Assembly (NCBI GenBank): GCA_022495005.1
Contig: JAGYXB010000961.1
Coordinates: forward strand, 163,023 to 227,022
Direction of reading: 5' to 3'
From: Rhyacophila brunnea
Taxonomy: Eukaryota > Arthropoda > Insecta > Trichoptera > Rhyacophilidae
Length of the DNA stretch: 64,000 bases
Positions 11,874-23,699 of this stretch are shown here, in pieces. Under the pieces are notes generated by a model. The model was given only the letters and a program-made list of their open reading frames with translations. It did not search any database and was not told the origin of the DNA. Each line of letters opens with the position of its first letter. Within the stretch, counting starts at the first letter, position 1. The position numbers and the translations under genes were made by a program.

Positions 11874-12690
11874 CAGTGGCGAAGGGTGACTTTTTGATAG
11901 AGGTAGGCTGTGGAGATCAAAGAAAAAGAGCACAATAATAATGGTCAGGTATACTTACGGGAAATAAGACGATAATATGATATTACTACTGATGAACAGG
12001 TACACACTAATGTCAACGTCACACTAAATCGATGAATATAAATTATGTATTTTCCTATACGTACAGATAACATACGCCTAAAAATATATCATCGGTAAAT
12101 ATAGTATCAAGAGCTCAAAATGACAAACTAAACAAAAAAATAATATAAATTATAATATGTTAGTCTATGACTGAATTAACTTATACATAATAATCATGAG
12201 ATAAAATTATTATTTATTTTTAAAAATATTGTCTTTATATGACGTGATTGAACCCATAGACATTTTTTTTTTAATAATCGCATTATTAATAATTATTATT
12301 TAAATAAAGCGGCAGTTACCTATAACTAACTTAATATATGCGGATATAGGCTTTGTCTTATAAGCTTATAGATTCATATGAACAAAACCAGACTATCCCG
12401 ATGCTACGTCACACGCAGTTCGTACAAAAAGCACGCCAAAATCATCTCGAGTGAATCGATATTTCAATACTCGCTAGAAGCGCTGCTTTGTCACTTTATT
12501 TTTATTTATTATAAATGCTGAAGATAGATGGCTCTCATTTATATTTTTTAAATTAATTAATTATTCTGACGATATATTCAATTGGTATCCGCCCAATTTT
12601 TTATTTATTTATATTTAAATACTTTCTATCTATTTTTCTTAGAATTTAGGCTTCAAATAATCGCCTACTATGGAGCCTTCGCCATTCGCC
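11874..12690. mobile_element. Possible further hAT-like element
   Basis: Immediately after the target duplication of the previous element a CAGTGGCGAAGGGTGAC terminus appears, followed by GAGGTAGGCTG as in the family H MITEs. A GCCTTCGCCAT sequence near 12675-12685 could be the other end. No target duplication can be matched, so the boundaries are tentative. Confidence 0.35.
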
Positions 12691-12725
12691 CTACCTGGAC
12701 GCTTAATAATTAGAGTACGGTTGGA

Positions 12726-12837
12726 TTATGGCGTAATCTAATACAAGCTGGGTTATGGCGTAATCTAATACAAGCTGGGTTATGGCGTAATCTAATACAA
12801 GCTGGGTTATGGCGTAATCTAATACAAGCTGGGTTAT
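12726..12837. repeat. 27-bp tandem repeat, four copies
   Basis: The unit TTATGGCGTAATCTAATACA plus AGCTGGG repeats four times with almost no divergence, beginning at 12726, 12753, 12780 and 12807. It is a recent minisatellite expansion in otherwise non-repetitive DNA. Confidence 0.95.
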
Positions 12838-12839
12838 AA

Positions 12840-13620
12840 TAATACTGGTTAATAACTAGTACTCATAAAACTATTAATTATTTGGTTGACTCGAATCCTT
12901 TTAAAATATATATTTATATAAAGTAGAAAAGTGAAACCAAGATCGATAAAAACTATTCAATTTAAATATTACGAAACTTATAAGATAGTTAGATACGGAT
13001 TGGAATGATATAATTGGTTAAAATTATTTTTCGAAATCCCTTTAGATACCTTGGCTTAAATTCTGATCGCATGCTATACAAATGATTTTATAATCAGATA
13101 TATCTTATTAGTTTATCTGATAGTATATACTTACTAAAAATTTAAGCTCGGAGAATTTCTGTAAATATTTCTGCGGTGTACCCAATCAATACTTTCGTCT
13201 TTTAAGCGTAGGTATATTTTCGCTCATGGGTTTGCAGGCTTTCGATTATATTTTCAAAATATCATTTAGTTGTAATTGCTTTTTAGCGGATGGCAAAATT
13301 TCCGAGTCAAAGAATAAATACGCATTCACGAAAAACAAATTTGGAAACGCCGTGACTCTAAAACCGAAGTATCTAGCATATATACCTAAAAGATGTTTCC
13401 AAATAAAATAATAATTGACAAAAACATCGAAAAATAAGCGGGAACTGTTTCAAATATCAAACGAATTAAGTTTTTAATTTTCGAAGATTCAAAGTGGCCG
13501 TGTTCGAAAACAAAATGCCTGTGGCAGGTATTGTGTATGATTTTGAAAACAAAAAATGATAAGAGAATTGATTATGCAATTCTTCAAAACTATAGTGCTT
13601 CTGAACAATATTGTCATTAT
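12840..13620. other. No gene recognised
   Basis: AT-rich; the 61-codon frame at 13226-13411 has no recognisable motif and no match elsewhere in the window. Confidence 0.45.
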
Positions 13621-13624
13621 ATTT

Positions 13625-13720
13625 TGTAGGTATTTTTGTTAGTATCATGATAAGGAGAGTGACTGATTGGGATGGATCCTGGTTTTCTCCAACAACTCTC
13701 TCCACCTGCGTCTATCCAAA
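13625..13720 (-). pseudogene. LINE C-terminal scrap
   Basis: The minus strand reads a TLDRRRWRELLEKTR-like segment followed by HPNQS, the pattern at the extreme C-terminus of many LINE polymerases (DR..WR..L...R.HP). It is less than 100 bp and isolated, so the call is tentative. Confidence 0.45.
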
Positions 13721-14003
13721 GTTTTCAGTTCAAAACTCTAAGTATACGGTAACCATATTGATAGTTATTGTTTGACGTGCATCTTCTTCTGCGTTTTTTT
13801 CTTACCCAGTTCATCATCGATCATACAGTGCACATTAGGTACCTAACAAGTGCAGTCACCCAATCTTAATCAATTAGTTTGTACCTATTGTAATTTCAAT
13901 AGCTTAGTATTGAATCATCTCCATTCTCCACCAATTGTCATCGTTATTAGTCATATAGATATGGCGAAGAATTTTTCTTCCAATAAAATCGAATTTATAT
14001 TAA

Positions 14004-15373
14004 GGGGGGACATGCTCGTCGAAGGTCAAAATTGAGTTTTTATTGTATATTCAAACCATGATCCTGGACACTCCTTAAACGTTGTAGATGATCTATTTAT
14101 ATACTTTTGAAGCCTTATTATCTTTTATAGTTATTTTAAACATTTGATGACTGCATGAAGTATTTTTGTTACATAAAATAGTATTCTTTTAAACCTCTCG
14201 CTCTAATGTTTTAGATTATAGTCATATTTCGGTACATAACTGTGCAGTGGTGTTATAATTTTTTACATTTATTAATTTTTAAACGCATGTAAAACCATTA
14301 GCATAATTTATTACGAGATAATTTTTGTAAAATATTCACGATAAAAAATTATATTGATAATCTCTGTGATCCCAAATTTGACAAGAATTAGGCATTTTAT
14401 TATTCAAAAAATCGGCAAGATTAACACATTTGAAGATGATTCTAAAGATACTTATTATAAGCTATGTTTTTGACCATTCAAGTGTGATAAATATTTTATG
14501 AATAATGATTGCTTTATAATAATTATTGACCTAAGAATAAGGTAGTGTTTTTTTGAAATACGCCATTTCTTTTGTCATTCCCCAGTGTTAAGCTACAACA
14601 TACGGCCGTAGCCATAAATTGACAAACTATAATTGAAGTAGGGAGTAAAATTATATTGACACGCGTGTTTGAACATGTACCGTTTAAAAAAAAATAAAAA
14701 AAAATCGGTTAGGTACATGTTCAAACACGCGCGTTAACATAATTTTACTCCCTACTTTAATTATAGTTTGTCAATTTATGGCTACGGCCGTATGTTGTAG
14801 CTTAACCACTAGGTAATGACAAAAGAAATGGCGTATTTCAAAAAAACACTACCTTATTAGGTCAGCAATCATTATTCATAAGATTTTTATCACACTTGAA
14901 TGGTCAAAGACATAGCTTATAATAAGTATCTTTAGAATCATCTTCAAATGTGTTAATCTTGCCGATTTTTTGAATAATAAAATGCCTAATTCTTGTCAAA
15001 TTTGGGATCACAGAGATTATCAATATAATTTTTATCGTGAATATTTTACAAAAATTATTTCGTAATAAATTATGCTAATGGTTTTATAAATGCGTTTAAA
15101 AATTAATAAATGTAAAAAATCTTAACACCACTGCACAGTTATGTACCGAAATATGACTATATTCTAAGACATTAGATCGAGAGGTTTAAAATAATACTAT
15201 TTTATGTAACAAAATACTTTATGCAGTCATCAAATGTTTAAAATAACTATAAAGGATAATAAAGCTTCAAAATTATATAAATAGATTATCTACAACGTTT
15301 AAGGAGTGTCCAGGATCATGGTTTGAAAATACAATAAAAACTCAATTTTGACCTTCGACGAGCATGTCCCCCC
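14004..15373. mobile_element. 1.37-kb fold-back element flanked by TTAA
   Basis: Two inverted arms of about 670 bp, nearly identical, meet at an A-rich spacer around 14683-14712. The arms begin GGGGGGACATGCTCGTCGAA and end with its complement, and TTAA lies directly outside each end (14000-14003 and 15374-15377). TTAA flanks are the target preference of piggyBac-type transposition, although the G-run terminus is not the usual piggyBac end. Landmarks such as CATACGGCCGTAGCC appear in both arms. There is no coding capacity. Related single-arm copies are at 36331, 45030 and 57059. Transcripts across it would fold into a long hairpin. Confidence 0.85.
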
Positions 15374-15549
15374 TTAAGTATAGGCACAACATATACAATA
15401 CAATTAACCGCATATTATATTTTCTGTTACAAAATGTCGATTTAATTAACCGAAAAAGAAGGTATAGGTTATCTACATAAGTGGCAATTTGAAACATTAT
15501 AGGCGAGCAACTAAAAAAAATAGGCAGAATAAATTCTTGTTAACACTAA

Positions 15550-15949
15550 GCCGGCTCTCACATCAAAACTCGTCTACTTAAAACGTGTCGAATACGTCGA
15601 TGTGACGTCATCGTTATTCATAAAATACGCGTTGCCAAATGGAGCTCCGCAAATTGGTCGAATGCGACTGTTTCGTTTGAAAAAACATATGCTGTTGTAA
15701 TCGATAAGTTGTTTGCTTCTCGGGCTCCGAGTTCAAGACGCCATGTCGTATATAAACATCTACGAATTGATCATTCTTATACCGGTTCGCCGATCGCCGC
15801 ATTCAAATATATATACGTTTCGAAGGCTATGTGCGACTGTCGCTAGGTAGATTTGCGCGGTCTTCACAAGCAATACTGGATTGCCGTTCTTGGAAGGTTT
15901 GATTTATGGCTGTGCAGCACACGGTGCGAGTGTAGATGTAAGAGCCGAC
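15550..15949. mobile_element. 400-bp PIF/Harbinger-like MITE
   Basis: Left end GCCGGCTCTCACATC and right end GATGTAAGAGCCGAC are inverted repeats with two mismatches. TAA flanks both sides (15547-15549 and 15950-15952), the typical 3-bp target duplication of PIF/Harbinger elements. The interior is GC-richer and contains CGTCGATGTGACGTCATCG. No transposase is present. Confidence 0.65.
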
Positions 15950-15952
15950 TAA

Positions 15953-17689
15953 AGATTACGATCAAGGCGATCTTGGCCATATTATCTGGTACCCGAAAGA
16001 GCTCAGTGGAACTACACTCGTGCCAATCGGGAAGTTCTTAATCCACGAAATGCGGTGTCGTCCTCTGCTAACCTCACCGATGATGTTTCCTTGGATGACA
16101 AGTTAGGGAATGCTGTACTTTTGTCTTCTTATAATGTAGCCGAGATACTCTAGTTTTCTGGTGTTGATATACTACGCAGAACTTATCGGACCTTTTCCAC
16201 TCGATTGAAAACTTCAACATATTTTGTCATCGGTCAGTTCAAGGAATTTTAAGGATGCATCACCTAAAAAGCTTCAACTCTCCATCTCAATTGAACTTAA
16301 ATTAACTTCATAAATTATCTCATTTTCATCAAAATTTTCCTAACACCATTTTGGCTTAGCAATCTTAATTTATATATTAAAAAAATATTTGTATTATTTA
16401 TGTAGGTACCTACTATTTATACAAAAAAAAATGTTTCAAATAATTAGAATTTTTTGTAAGTATCTATAAAACGTTATCGTAAAAAATATAAAAAAATGAT
16501 AAAACATAAAAAAAGCTTTCAATAGAAGTGGTTTACAAAACGTAAAATCTTTAAACACAAAGAAAAGGTGAGTAATTAGAGTTTGCTTCACGCAAGAATT
16601 CTGCTCATTAATCGCATTTATTTTAAAAGCTTTCTAAATTATTTCTCCTTATCCAACACTACAACTCGGGTATACCTTGGGCGCCTATAGCAGACTACTC
16701 CACTATAGCCAGTCCTCCACTCTACTTCTCCAATCGATCACTCAGTGCTGGCAAGTATGTAGGCGATCAAACCACAGAAGTCGCATTCTTCCCGCACTCC
16801 GTTTTTTTCTGGACCATTAAAAATGAGGTAATTTCTTTATGTATCCCACTGAATTGACACTCACCCCAACAAAATGGAAAAAAAAATATTTAACCAAAAT
16901 ATTTGCATTTAGGTAGGTCTAACAAAAATAATCTCTTAATTATTTTTTATATCTATTCAAGACAGTGTAGTTTTACAATAATTGAAGAAATTGGGTTCAA
17001 CATCCGGATTGGAAAAATACACCTTGTTTTTCCGGAAAAAAATAATATCAATTTGAAAGCAAGGCACAGGTAAATGTGATATTATCAATTTCCATGTCTC
17101 TATTCTTACCATTAACTTAATAATGAATAATACATACCCCGTTTGCATCCAAAATCTAAATATTAATATGGATACATTTTATAGAATAGGTAAAGAGCAT
17201 CTGACTACATATAACATAGAATAATTATGATAATTAAGACAATTATTGCAATGTAAATAGAATAAAGTTCAATCCCATTATTTATGTGAATGAAAGTATT
17301 TTATCTGAGATTTTTTTCATTGGCTTTATTATCCTATATGTATCTTCGACATGGTTGCCTCACAAAAAAATAACAGTTATTTTTACGAGAAGTAGATGCC
17401 AGCTAAATTCGACTAATGCTGTAGGTAGAATAAACATTGAGAACTGGTTAAAAATATGTATTTTATTAATTTGAAAGTACATTACGAAAAAAAAGAAAAA
17501 AGTGTTAATATTAACCAACTATTGACGTATGAAACACGAAGATGATATTTACCACGAACGTATTTCTTTCTAGTCGTAAACACATTTTTTTAGAAGCCAA
17601 AGTGAACATTAATATAAAAAATAATCATTTGCTATTGACTCTTAGCTATTAGCATGATCAGTCTGAGATGTATATGGAGAAGGAAACTA
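15953..17689. other. No gene recognised
   Basis: Mixed composition without recognisable protein motif or repeat. Two short GC-richer patches (near 16050 and 16660-16800) have no frame or symmetry I can interpret. Confidence 0.45.
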
Positions 17690-17850
17690 TTCAGCTGTTT
17701 TATGATGTTATGATGTAGGCCAATGCATTTGAGTCATTCGCTGCTGAGTAGATAATGAGTTTTTAATTAACCCCTTTAAAATGCACGTTAATTACATCGA
17801 TCGGCCACCTGGTCATTACGCGCCGGGTGCGTCTTCCGCGTCCAAAGTAT
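17690..17850 (+). repeat. Dispersed repeat family D, copy 1
   Basis: Shares GCACGTTAATTACATCGATC, a CACCTGGTCATTACGCGCC block and TGCGTCTTCCGCGTCC with 34500-34640, and in diverged form with 22190-22300. The core has no inverted ends and no obvious Pol III promoter. Class unknown. Confidence 0.6.
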
Positions 17851-19318
17851 TAATGGATTTTAAAAATAAAACATGTCACCAGAGTAACAACATTGAACGA
17901 AGCCTAAGTTTTGGTTCTATCCCCTAAAATGATAATAAATTATTTTAAAATACCGGAAATTTAAACACCTGCCAACAAATTTGGACTCCGTAGCAGCAGC
18001 TATCGACTTGGTGCGGTACAAACGGGCGGAAACAGGCTGTCGGAAATATACTGATGCGACTGCTGCCTTGTTCCAAAAACGCCTCTTGTTTCATGCGACG
18101 CAACCTTCCTGACACATTTTTGCTCGAAATGACGGCCATTATATTTAGAAAATATTTTTGACACCCCTACAGTAAACTTAACAGATTGCGATTTGGTCTG
18201 CTTAAATATTTTGTCATGTAAAGGTAAAAAAACTACACTACAAAATTAGTTTTCGCTTGAGCTTGAGATGCTGTATAAATCAATAAACGTGAAACGTGAA
18301 TATGCGTAAAACAGGACTCAAACATATACATAATTACTTTGCATTAAGGATTTTATTCCTTACTTTGAATTTTTAACTTCATTAATTTCATAATGAAATT
18401 CTTAGAATAGTAAGTAAAGTGAATCTATTTGATATTAAGACATGTCTCATTTGCAAAATATAGAATTTTCATTTTTATACTGTATAATTTATGTATGGGT
18501 TTTATTGGTTTAATGAATATAGAATTGTGTTTAATTGATTATGTTTTATGATGCGGGTGATGGTGTGAAGTTTGCTACCAATCTTTACAATGATATGTTC
18601 CACCTGTGATTGATATAGAATGTGATACGAGCGTGTCTAAATGCACTGACTCGATATTCATATAGGTGGAATTGGCTGAGTATCTTATTGATTTTAAAAC
18701 TTCAAATCGAATCAATCTTTTTTAATTTTGTATATTTTTAATTTCCGTATTTCATGTGGACAAAGCCGTAGGCAAAATTTTATTCATTTAAATAAAAAAA
18801 AATCGTTTTAATAAAAAAATAGTTATAATAAATCATTATAAAATTGTTCTTTGCAACATAAGAAGTTTTGTATACTCGCATCAAAATGTACTGGCCTTTC
18901 ACTTTGTTAAAGTTAATGACCATTTATTTTTTATTAAGTTGCAGAAGCATCAAGCCAGCATCATTTATACGCCTGACTGGGCTGTTGTCTGTTTGACAGT
19001 TTTATTTTGCCTCTTTTCGTTTCACGTAGACTCTAACTGATATTCTTTTATAATATGTTTCTTACAAAAAAATGCTTCATTAGGACTATACGAATAGCCA
19101 TACATCGTAGATTGCGTTATTTATTATCTTTTCACAAAAATAAAATCCACAATACTCTGCTATTTTTATTTTCCTTTTCAGTCTAGCTATATAAAAAATA
19201 AAAACGCTGATTAAAAGAAACCCTGATAAATTGGACATTTGTCAAGTATTTTATTTTTTAAATACACAATCCCGAATTAAATAGTGTTCGTATAATAAAT
19301 ACTTTTATCTCTCAGATA
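17851..19318. other. Unassigned stretch; unexplained 64-codon frame
   Basis: The minus strand at 17945-18139 has a frame of more mixed composition than its surroundings, with several Arg, Cys and Pro residues. I cannot assign it to any family, and a chance frame remains likely. The remainder is AT-rich with nothing recognisable. Confidence 0.4.
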
Positions 19319-19319
19319 T

Positions 19320-19500
19320 AAGTGAACATACATAGTTTTTAAAAACACTTCTGAGAAAATATATTAAAACCAATAGAAAAAATAAATAAGCCACCCGGCT
19401 GAAATTGAACCAGCATCTTTTGGGTTTACTCCCCGTCCGCATTATCCTCTATGCTACGAGGCGAAATACTAATTGCGACAAATTTTAACTATTGGTTTTT
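19320..19500 (-). repeat. tRNA-derived SINE-like sequence (family B related)
   Basis: On the minus strand about 19388-19465 holds a box A-like TAGCATAGAGGATAATGCG, a likely anticodon arm, and a T-arm GCTGGTTCAATTTCAGC with four of five stem pairs. Just outside lies GAACATACATAGTTTTTAAA, the family B terminal block. It is a tRNA-derived short repeat rather than a working tRNA, as the acceptor stem does not pair well. Confidence 0.55.
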
Positions 19501-19914
19501 TAATACCTGCTCATCAGCACTCTTCTAAATCAAGCTACTTTGGCAATCGGTTTTTGTTTATTAAATCAAAGAAACTACCTACTACTACAATTACTAACCG
19601 ACGTCACGGATTTCTCCAATATTTTTATGATGAAGTTACTCGAGCTTGCTTATAATTTTTTAAACTAACTATTTTCTTTTATTTAACGAATAATTCACAA
19701 GACATAAGAATGTACCATTCTAATTATTGAACCAGATAACTGTTTGGGGGTGAATGTGTAGAGATTAAAACCTGCATAATTCAGGACAGAGTTTATTTTA
19801 CGGGTTATAAAAAAACAATGATACAAAATACATGTATGACAGTAAACAATGCAGGGTACCACGCGGTGAGATATGCTCAGTCCAAGAAGTTATGATAGAG
19901 TGTTCTATCCAATC

Positions 19915-20140
19915 AATTATGATCCGCTATTTATTGACGTATGCACTATTGAATAATATGTTGAAATGATTATTCAATAAATTACGGGTCAGCTATTTTA
20001 TTGAGTATGCAATAAATGGACATTCCCCTGGCTGTCGCTGAAATGAATATTAAGAAATAATTGAGGTCAGTTATTTCATCGAGTTTGCAATAATTGGATA
20101 CTGGCTGACTCTATGTGAAAATGAATATTATAACTGAGGA
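19915..20140. repeat. Diverged tandem repeat, about 80-bp unit
   Basis: Three diverged units each contain a block like GGTCAGTTATTTCATCGAGT, then GCAATAATTGGA and, in two of them, GAAAATGAATATTA. Similarity between units is clear by eye but far from perfect, so the duplication is old. Confidence 0.55.
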
Positions 20141-21298
20141 CAGCTTCTGTATCGCAGAACTATATGCTGACAAGGGTTTTTGATTCCTATATTTTATTTT
20201 TGGCATATTTTTACGTCGGGTTATAAAAAAATGTATGTAGGTATATGAAGGCATGTATAGTTGACGTGGAAATTCATTAAAATTTTCTTGATTTTGACAA
20301 TAACATAGTTTCATAAATTCATTACAAAAGTAAATATTATTTAAGTTAAATTAATAATAATACTGGCAATCAATACTATTAACTAACTATAATTTTTCAC
20401 TTCTTTGCATTTAATAATACCTACAAAGAGATATTTCGGTCAATCTGAGCATACAAATGCTGTGATAGTGCATTTTAGCATTGATTCATTTTTCGAACCC
20501 AGCCGGCCTTTTTTTATTAAAACAGTAGTCAGATTAATTTTATCGTCGATTTTATATATCGCGCGTACAAAAATTCCACTTAATTAACTGACTCAATTCA
20601 CATTCTTAAAGATATTAACTACTAGATCCAACTAGTTGTTTTCAAATTTCTGCAATAAATGATTATCCACCATCATTTAATTTAAAAGTATAACATTATT
20701 TTTCGCAGTTTTTTTTTTAATGAAGAATGATACTTGATACATTCTTAAATCTCGTGTATATTCGTATTGCTGTAACCTAGTTGGTAGAGCGGCAATCTCG
20801 TCAAAAAATACAGTTTTAAAGGCGTACGTGCATGTCATGTGTGTTGGGAAGTTGGAAAGTTTATAGTGTCAAAAATTGAATTCTGTGTATTAATACATTA
20901 TGTAAAAAAATCAACCTTAATAAGTATTGATAGTGAAAAAATGTGTGAAAAGTGTATACCTAATACAGTATATTATGAAGTGGTTTCGATTTAAATTAAA
21001 AATATAAATTGGATTTTATATTGAAAAATATAGTCTGAAAATATTGTTGATACCTAGTCATAAAGAGGATACAATTTATGCTCTCATTTCTTATAGATAT
21101 ATATAGCCCCAAGCATACAAACAATTATTTTGCTATTTCTTTTTACAGACCTTTTGTAAAAACATCCGCATTTTCAAAGACTATCGGAAAAATAATAGTT
21201 CATTGTAACGCGAATAATATTACATACTTACTTAAGTAGTTCATTCACATTATATTTTTCATTCATTTAATATCTACTATTCTTATAATACATTAAAC
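20141..21298. other. No gene recognised
   Basis: AT-rich; open frames at 20111-20314 and 20405-20587 show no motif. A box A-like TAACCTAGTTGGTAGAGC near 20774 has no matching box B. Confidence 0.45.
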
Positions 21299-21345
21299 CA
21301 GCGGTTCTAACTTTGGGTCGATTGGCATATTTAGTATGTCGCAAA
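21299..21345 (+). mobile_element. hAT terminus, left end only
   Basis: CAGCGGTTCTAACTTTGGGT followed by CGATTGGCA has the form of a hAT terminal repeat (CAG.GGTT.T.A). No partner end or target duplication was found before the LINE at 21485, so this is a truncated remnant. Confidence 0.4.
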
Positions 21346-21484
21346 AACTTTTCAATAAAACAACAAACTTTAGATAAAATATTTATTGACATTTTACATT
21401 AGTTAAGCCAATAAAAAATCTAGTGCAAATGTCCCAGTAATGACGATTTATACGCTAACTGAATGTATTATTAGTGAGTAGGTA

Positions 21485-22082
21485 TCAAATCAAATCAAAT
21501 TAAATTTATTTATTTTACATAAAATGAAAATAAAAAATTATAATTTCAAAGCGTTCACCACGTGACATAAAATAAGTGTTAACAATTTTTTATATAAAAT
21601 TACAGATAAATGTGAGTTAATAATACAATAAATAATAAAATAAGAAATAAAATGAGAAAAGAAATAAAATAAAATAACAAAAATAAAAGTAAAAGTAGAT
21701 GGAAGCACACAGAGTGAACTATTGACAGACTCAAAAACTTATAAAACAACGTCTACTTAAATTCACCTCACGTAAGTGGAATATATCAATATTCGAAGTG
21801 ATTCCATTAAACATGGTTATTGCTCTCCCAATTGACATCACTGATGGCAGGTTAGTTCTGCACCTTGGTAGAACAAACAACGGATGCCCTCGATTCCTAA
21901 GATAATTATCAGAGACACAGAGGCCAACACTATCAAGAATGGCAGAGTTCACATTTACACCGCGTATAAGTGGGGAAAAATATGTAGCTAAATCAAGATC
22001 CCTTCTAAATTTTAAGCTACAATATGTAAGCATACCTAAGGGAAAGTCAGTCGGATAGAACCACGGATAATAAATATCCATA
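21485..22082 (-). pseudogene. 5'-truncated LINE with reverse transcriptase C-terminus and 3' tail
   Basis: On the minus strand a continuous 116-codon frame (22081 to 21731) contains LKFRRDLDLATYF, GVNVNSAILDSVGL, a LFVLPRCRTN block and NIDIFHL. This is the order seen at the C-terminus of jockey/CR1-clade polymerases (RR..DL, LL...GL.VP...R, RT..G, DIF). After the stop come about 200 bp of AT-rich 3' UTR ending in a TTTGATTTGATTTGATT tail, as these elements commonly do. The frame is uninterrupted over the retained part, so the insertion is fairly recent. The 5' end is truncated at about 22082. Confidence 0.8.
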
Positions 22083-22097
22083 CAGCCGAAAGTAAAC

Positions 22098-22375
22098 TCA
22101 TAATTTGAACATACATAATTTTGAAAATACTTCTGAGAAAATATATTATAACCAATAGAAAAAATCTTATATTGAAAAAAATAGGCTGCTGACTTGATAA
22201 TTACATTTTAATTACCACATTTAAATAGCATGCTAATTATATCGAATGACCACCTAATCGTTACGCGCTTGGCGCGTCTGTAGCATACAATGTATTAATT
22301 GCGACATATTTTAACTGATGGCTTCTTAATACCTACTGTAAATAGTGTTTTCAAAATTATGTATGTTCAATAATT
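22098..22375. mobile_element. Inverted-repeat element of family B
   Basis: The left end TTGAACATACATAATTTTGA is mirrored at the right by TCAAAATTATGTATGTTCAA. Inside lies a diverged family D block (TCGAATGACCACC, TTACGCGCTTGGCGCGTC) at 22240-22280. The termini match those of 42817-43103. No coding sequence is present. Confidence 0.6.
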
Positions 22376-22467
22376 AGAATGTTACATTATTAAATCATGT
22401 GAATTATTCGTTGAATAAAAGAGAGTTTATTCATAATATATATTTTTTTTTACTTGACCTTTTAATA

Positions 22468-22722
22468 TTTTTTTCCCATCATATCTGATCCTAATAAGAT
22501 CATAATATGGACCTATGGAGTTCCATATTATCAGAGTGGAGTTTTGTAATAACAGATTTCGTTTTTACGAGAAATTGATGTCAGCTACTTGCTCAACCCA
22601 TTAGGTCCATAGTCTGACTCATACAAAAATTAAAAACAATATGTGTACTTACCAGACGTGGGATTCGAACCTGGAACCCACGAGGCTATAGACCGACACT
22701 TAAGCCGCGCGACCATCGTGGG
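22468..22722 (-). mobile_element. tRNA-derived SINE, family A copy 1
   Basis: Read on the minus strand the element begins with a tRNA-like head with a box A-like TGGTCGCGCGGCTTAAG and a box B GGTTCGAATCCC, then a body containing GAGTCAGACTATGGACCTAA and CTCGTAAAAACGAAAT, and ends near GATCTTATTAGGATCAGATA. Six copies in the window share this plan. The Pol III split promoter supports a SINE. Confidence 0.8.
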
Positions 22723-22964
22723 GTTACTTTTGATTAGTAGGTAGATAATAAAGTTTTTACCCTCGTATATTGTATTATTTTATTATATAAACGAAAATTA
22801 ACTATATCCATTATGATAGGCTATACTATAATACCGGGGAAAGCTCTTCGGTAATAGGTATACAGACGAAAAGTACTACATAATATGACGAGGATAAAAT
22901 GCCGTTTGGCTTTAGTGCCTCATTTTTTTCCGACCATGTCGTAAATAAAAAACAAACAAATATA

Positions 22965-23392
22965 GAATACTGAAATGTCATTTTAATTTCCACAGTAACG
23001 CACATATATATTAATAATTTAGTTGCTAGGACACCACCCACTTAGCAACCAATAATAGTGGATTGGATTACGGATTTCTTCCGAAATAACTTTTCATACA
23101 AAACAGAATTAACTGAAAATTAATTCAATTCTACTTAAAGATGGCTAAAAGTATTAAAATAATGCATTGGCATCGTGTTCTGATATATTCTAAAAGTTTC
23201 AAATGTTGAGCTAGTCGGGAAGTTAGTTAAAAATAGATTACAAGATTTGTACCGGATAAACAACCACCGGACAAATAAGAATACGACCTAATAAAAACGT
23301 TGTAATAAATACACATAATCCGCTGTTAGCTCTAAATACCTAAATTAACGCCTTACCAATTTTTGGCAGTAACCCTACAAATGTAATAATTA
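22965..23392 (-). repeat. Dispersed repeat family F, copy 1
   Basis: Reverse-oriented relative of 48733-49275, sharing blocks such as GTTCTGATATATTCTAAAAG, CTACTTAAAGATGGCTAAAA and TTGGCAGTAACCCTACAA. The internal order is colinear. A second, shorter copy follows in tandem at 23393-23520. No inverted ends or frame conserved between copies were seen, so the class is unknown. Confidence 0.75.
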
Positions 23393-23520
23393 TCGTGTTC
23401 TGATATATTCTAAAAGTTTCAAATGTGTAGCTAGTCGGGAATAGGGTTAAAAATCAATTACATTTTTTTACTAGATAAACAATCACCGGACAAATAAGAA
23501 TACGAGCTAATAAAAACGTT
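23393..23520 (-). repeat. Family F partial tandem copy
   Basis: Repeats GTTCTGATATATTCTAAAAG through AACAATCACCGGACAAATAA directly after the first copy, with a few substitutions. The junction at about 23393 could reflect unequal exchange or nested insertion. Confidence 0.7.
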
Positions 23521-23599
23521 GTAAAATATATACGTAGGTATATGGTAATGTTATTGAATTTAATATTTTCTTAATAATTCATTTACCAGAAAGCAATTT

Positions 23600-23690
23600 A
23601 TAAATTTCCCACGAAACGGAGCGAATGTTTCAAAGTTTTCACGAACCTGAGCTGGGTACCAGTCCGCTCCTGTTCATTTCGAGCTCTGCA
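23600..23690. mobile_element. hAT MITE remnant, same family as 10771-11001
   Basis: CCTGTTCATTTCGAGCTCTG at 23670-23689 matches the right end of the 10.8-kb MITE, with ACGAAACGGAGCG and CACGAACCTGAG motifs inside. The left terminus is not recognisable and no duplication flanks it. Confidence 0.5.
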
Positions 23691-23699
23691 TACATTATC

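Noticed and set aside
11534..11933. Minus-strand frames of up to 119 codons rich in LCPLSFV
   Set aside because: They are translations of the GGACAAA heptamer array and not protein genes.
20765..20830. tRNA gene suggested by TAACCTAGTTGGTAGAGC
   Set aside because: No T-arm or box B within the expected distance and no acceptor stem.
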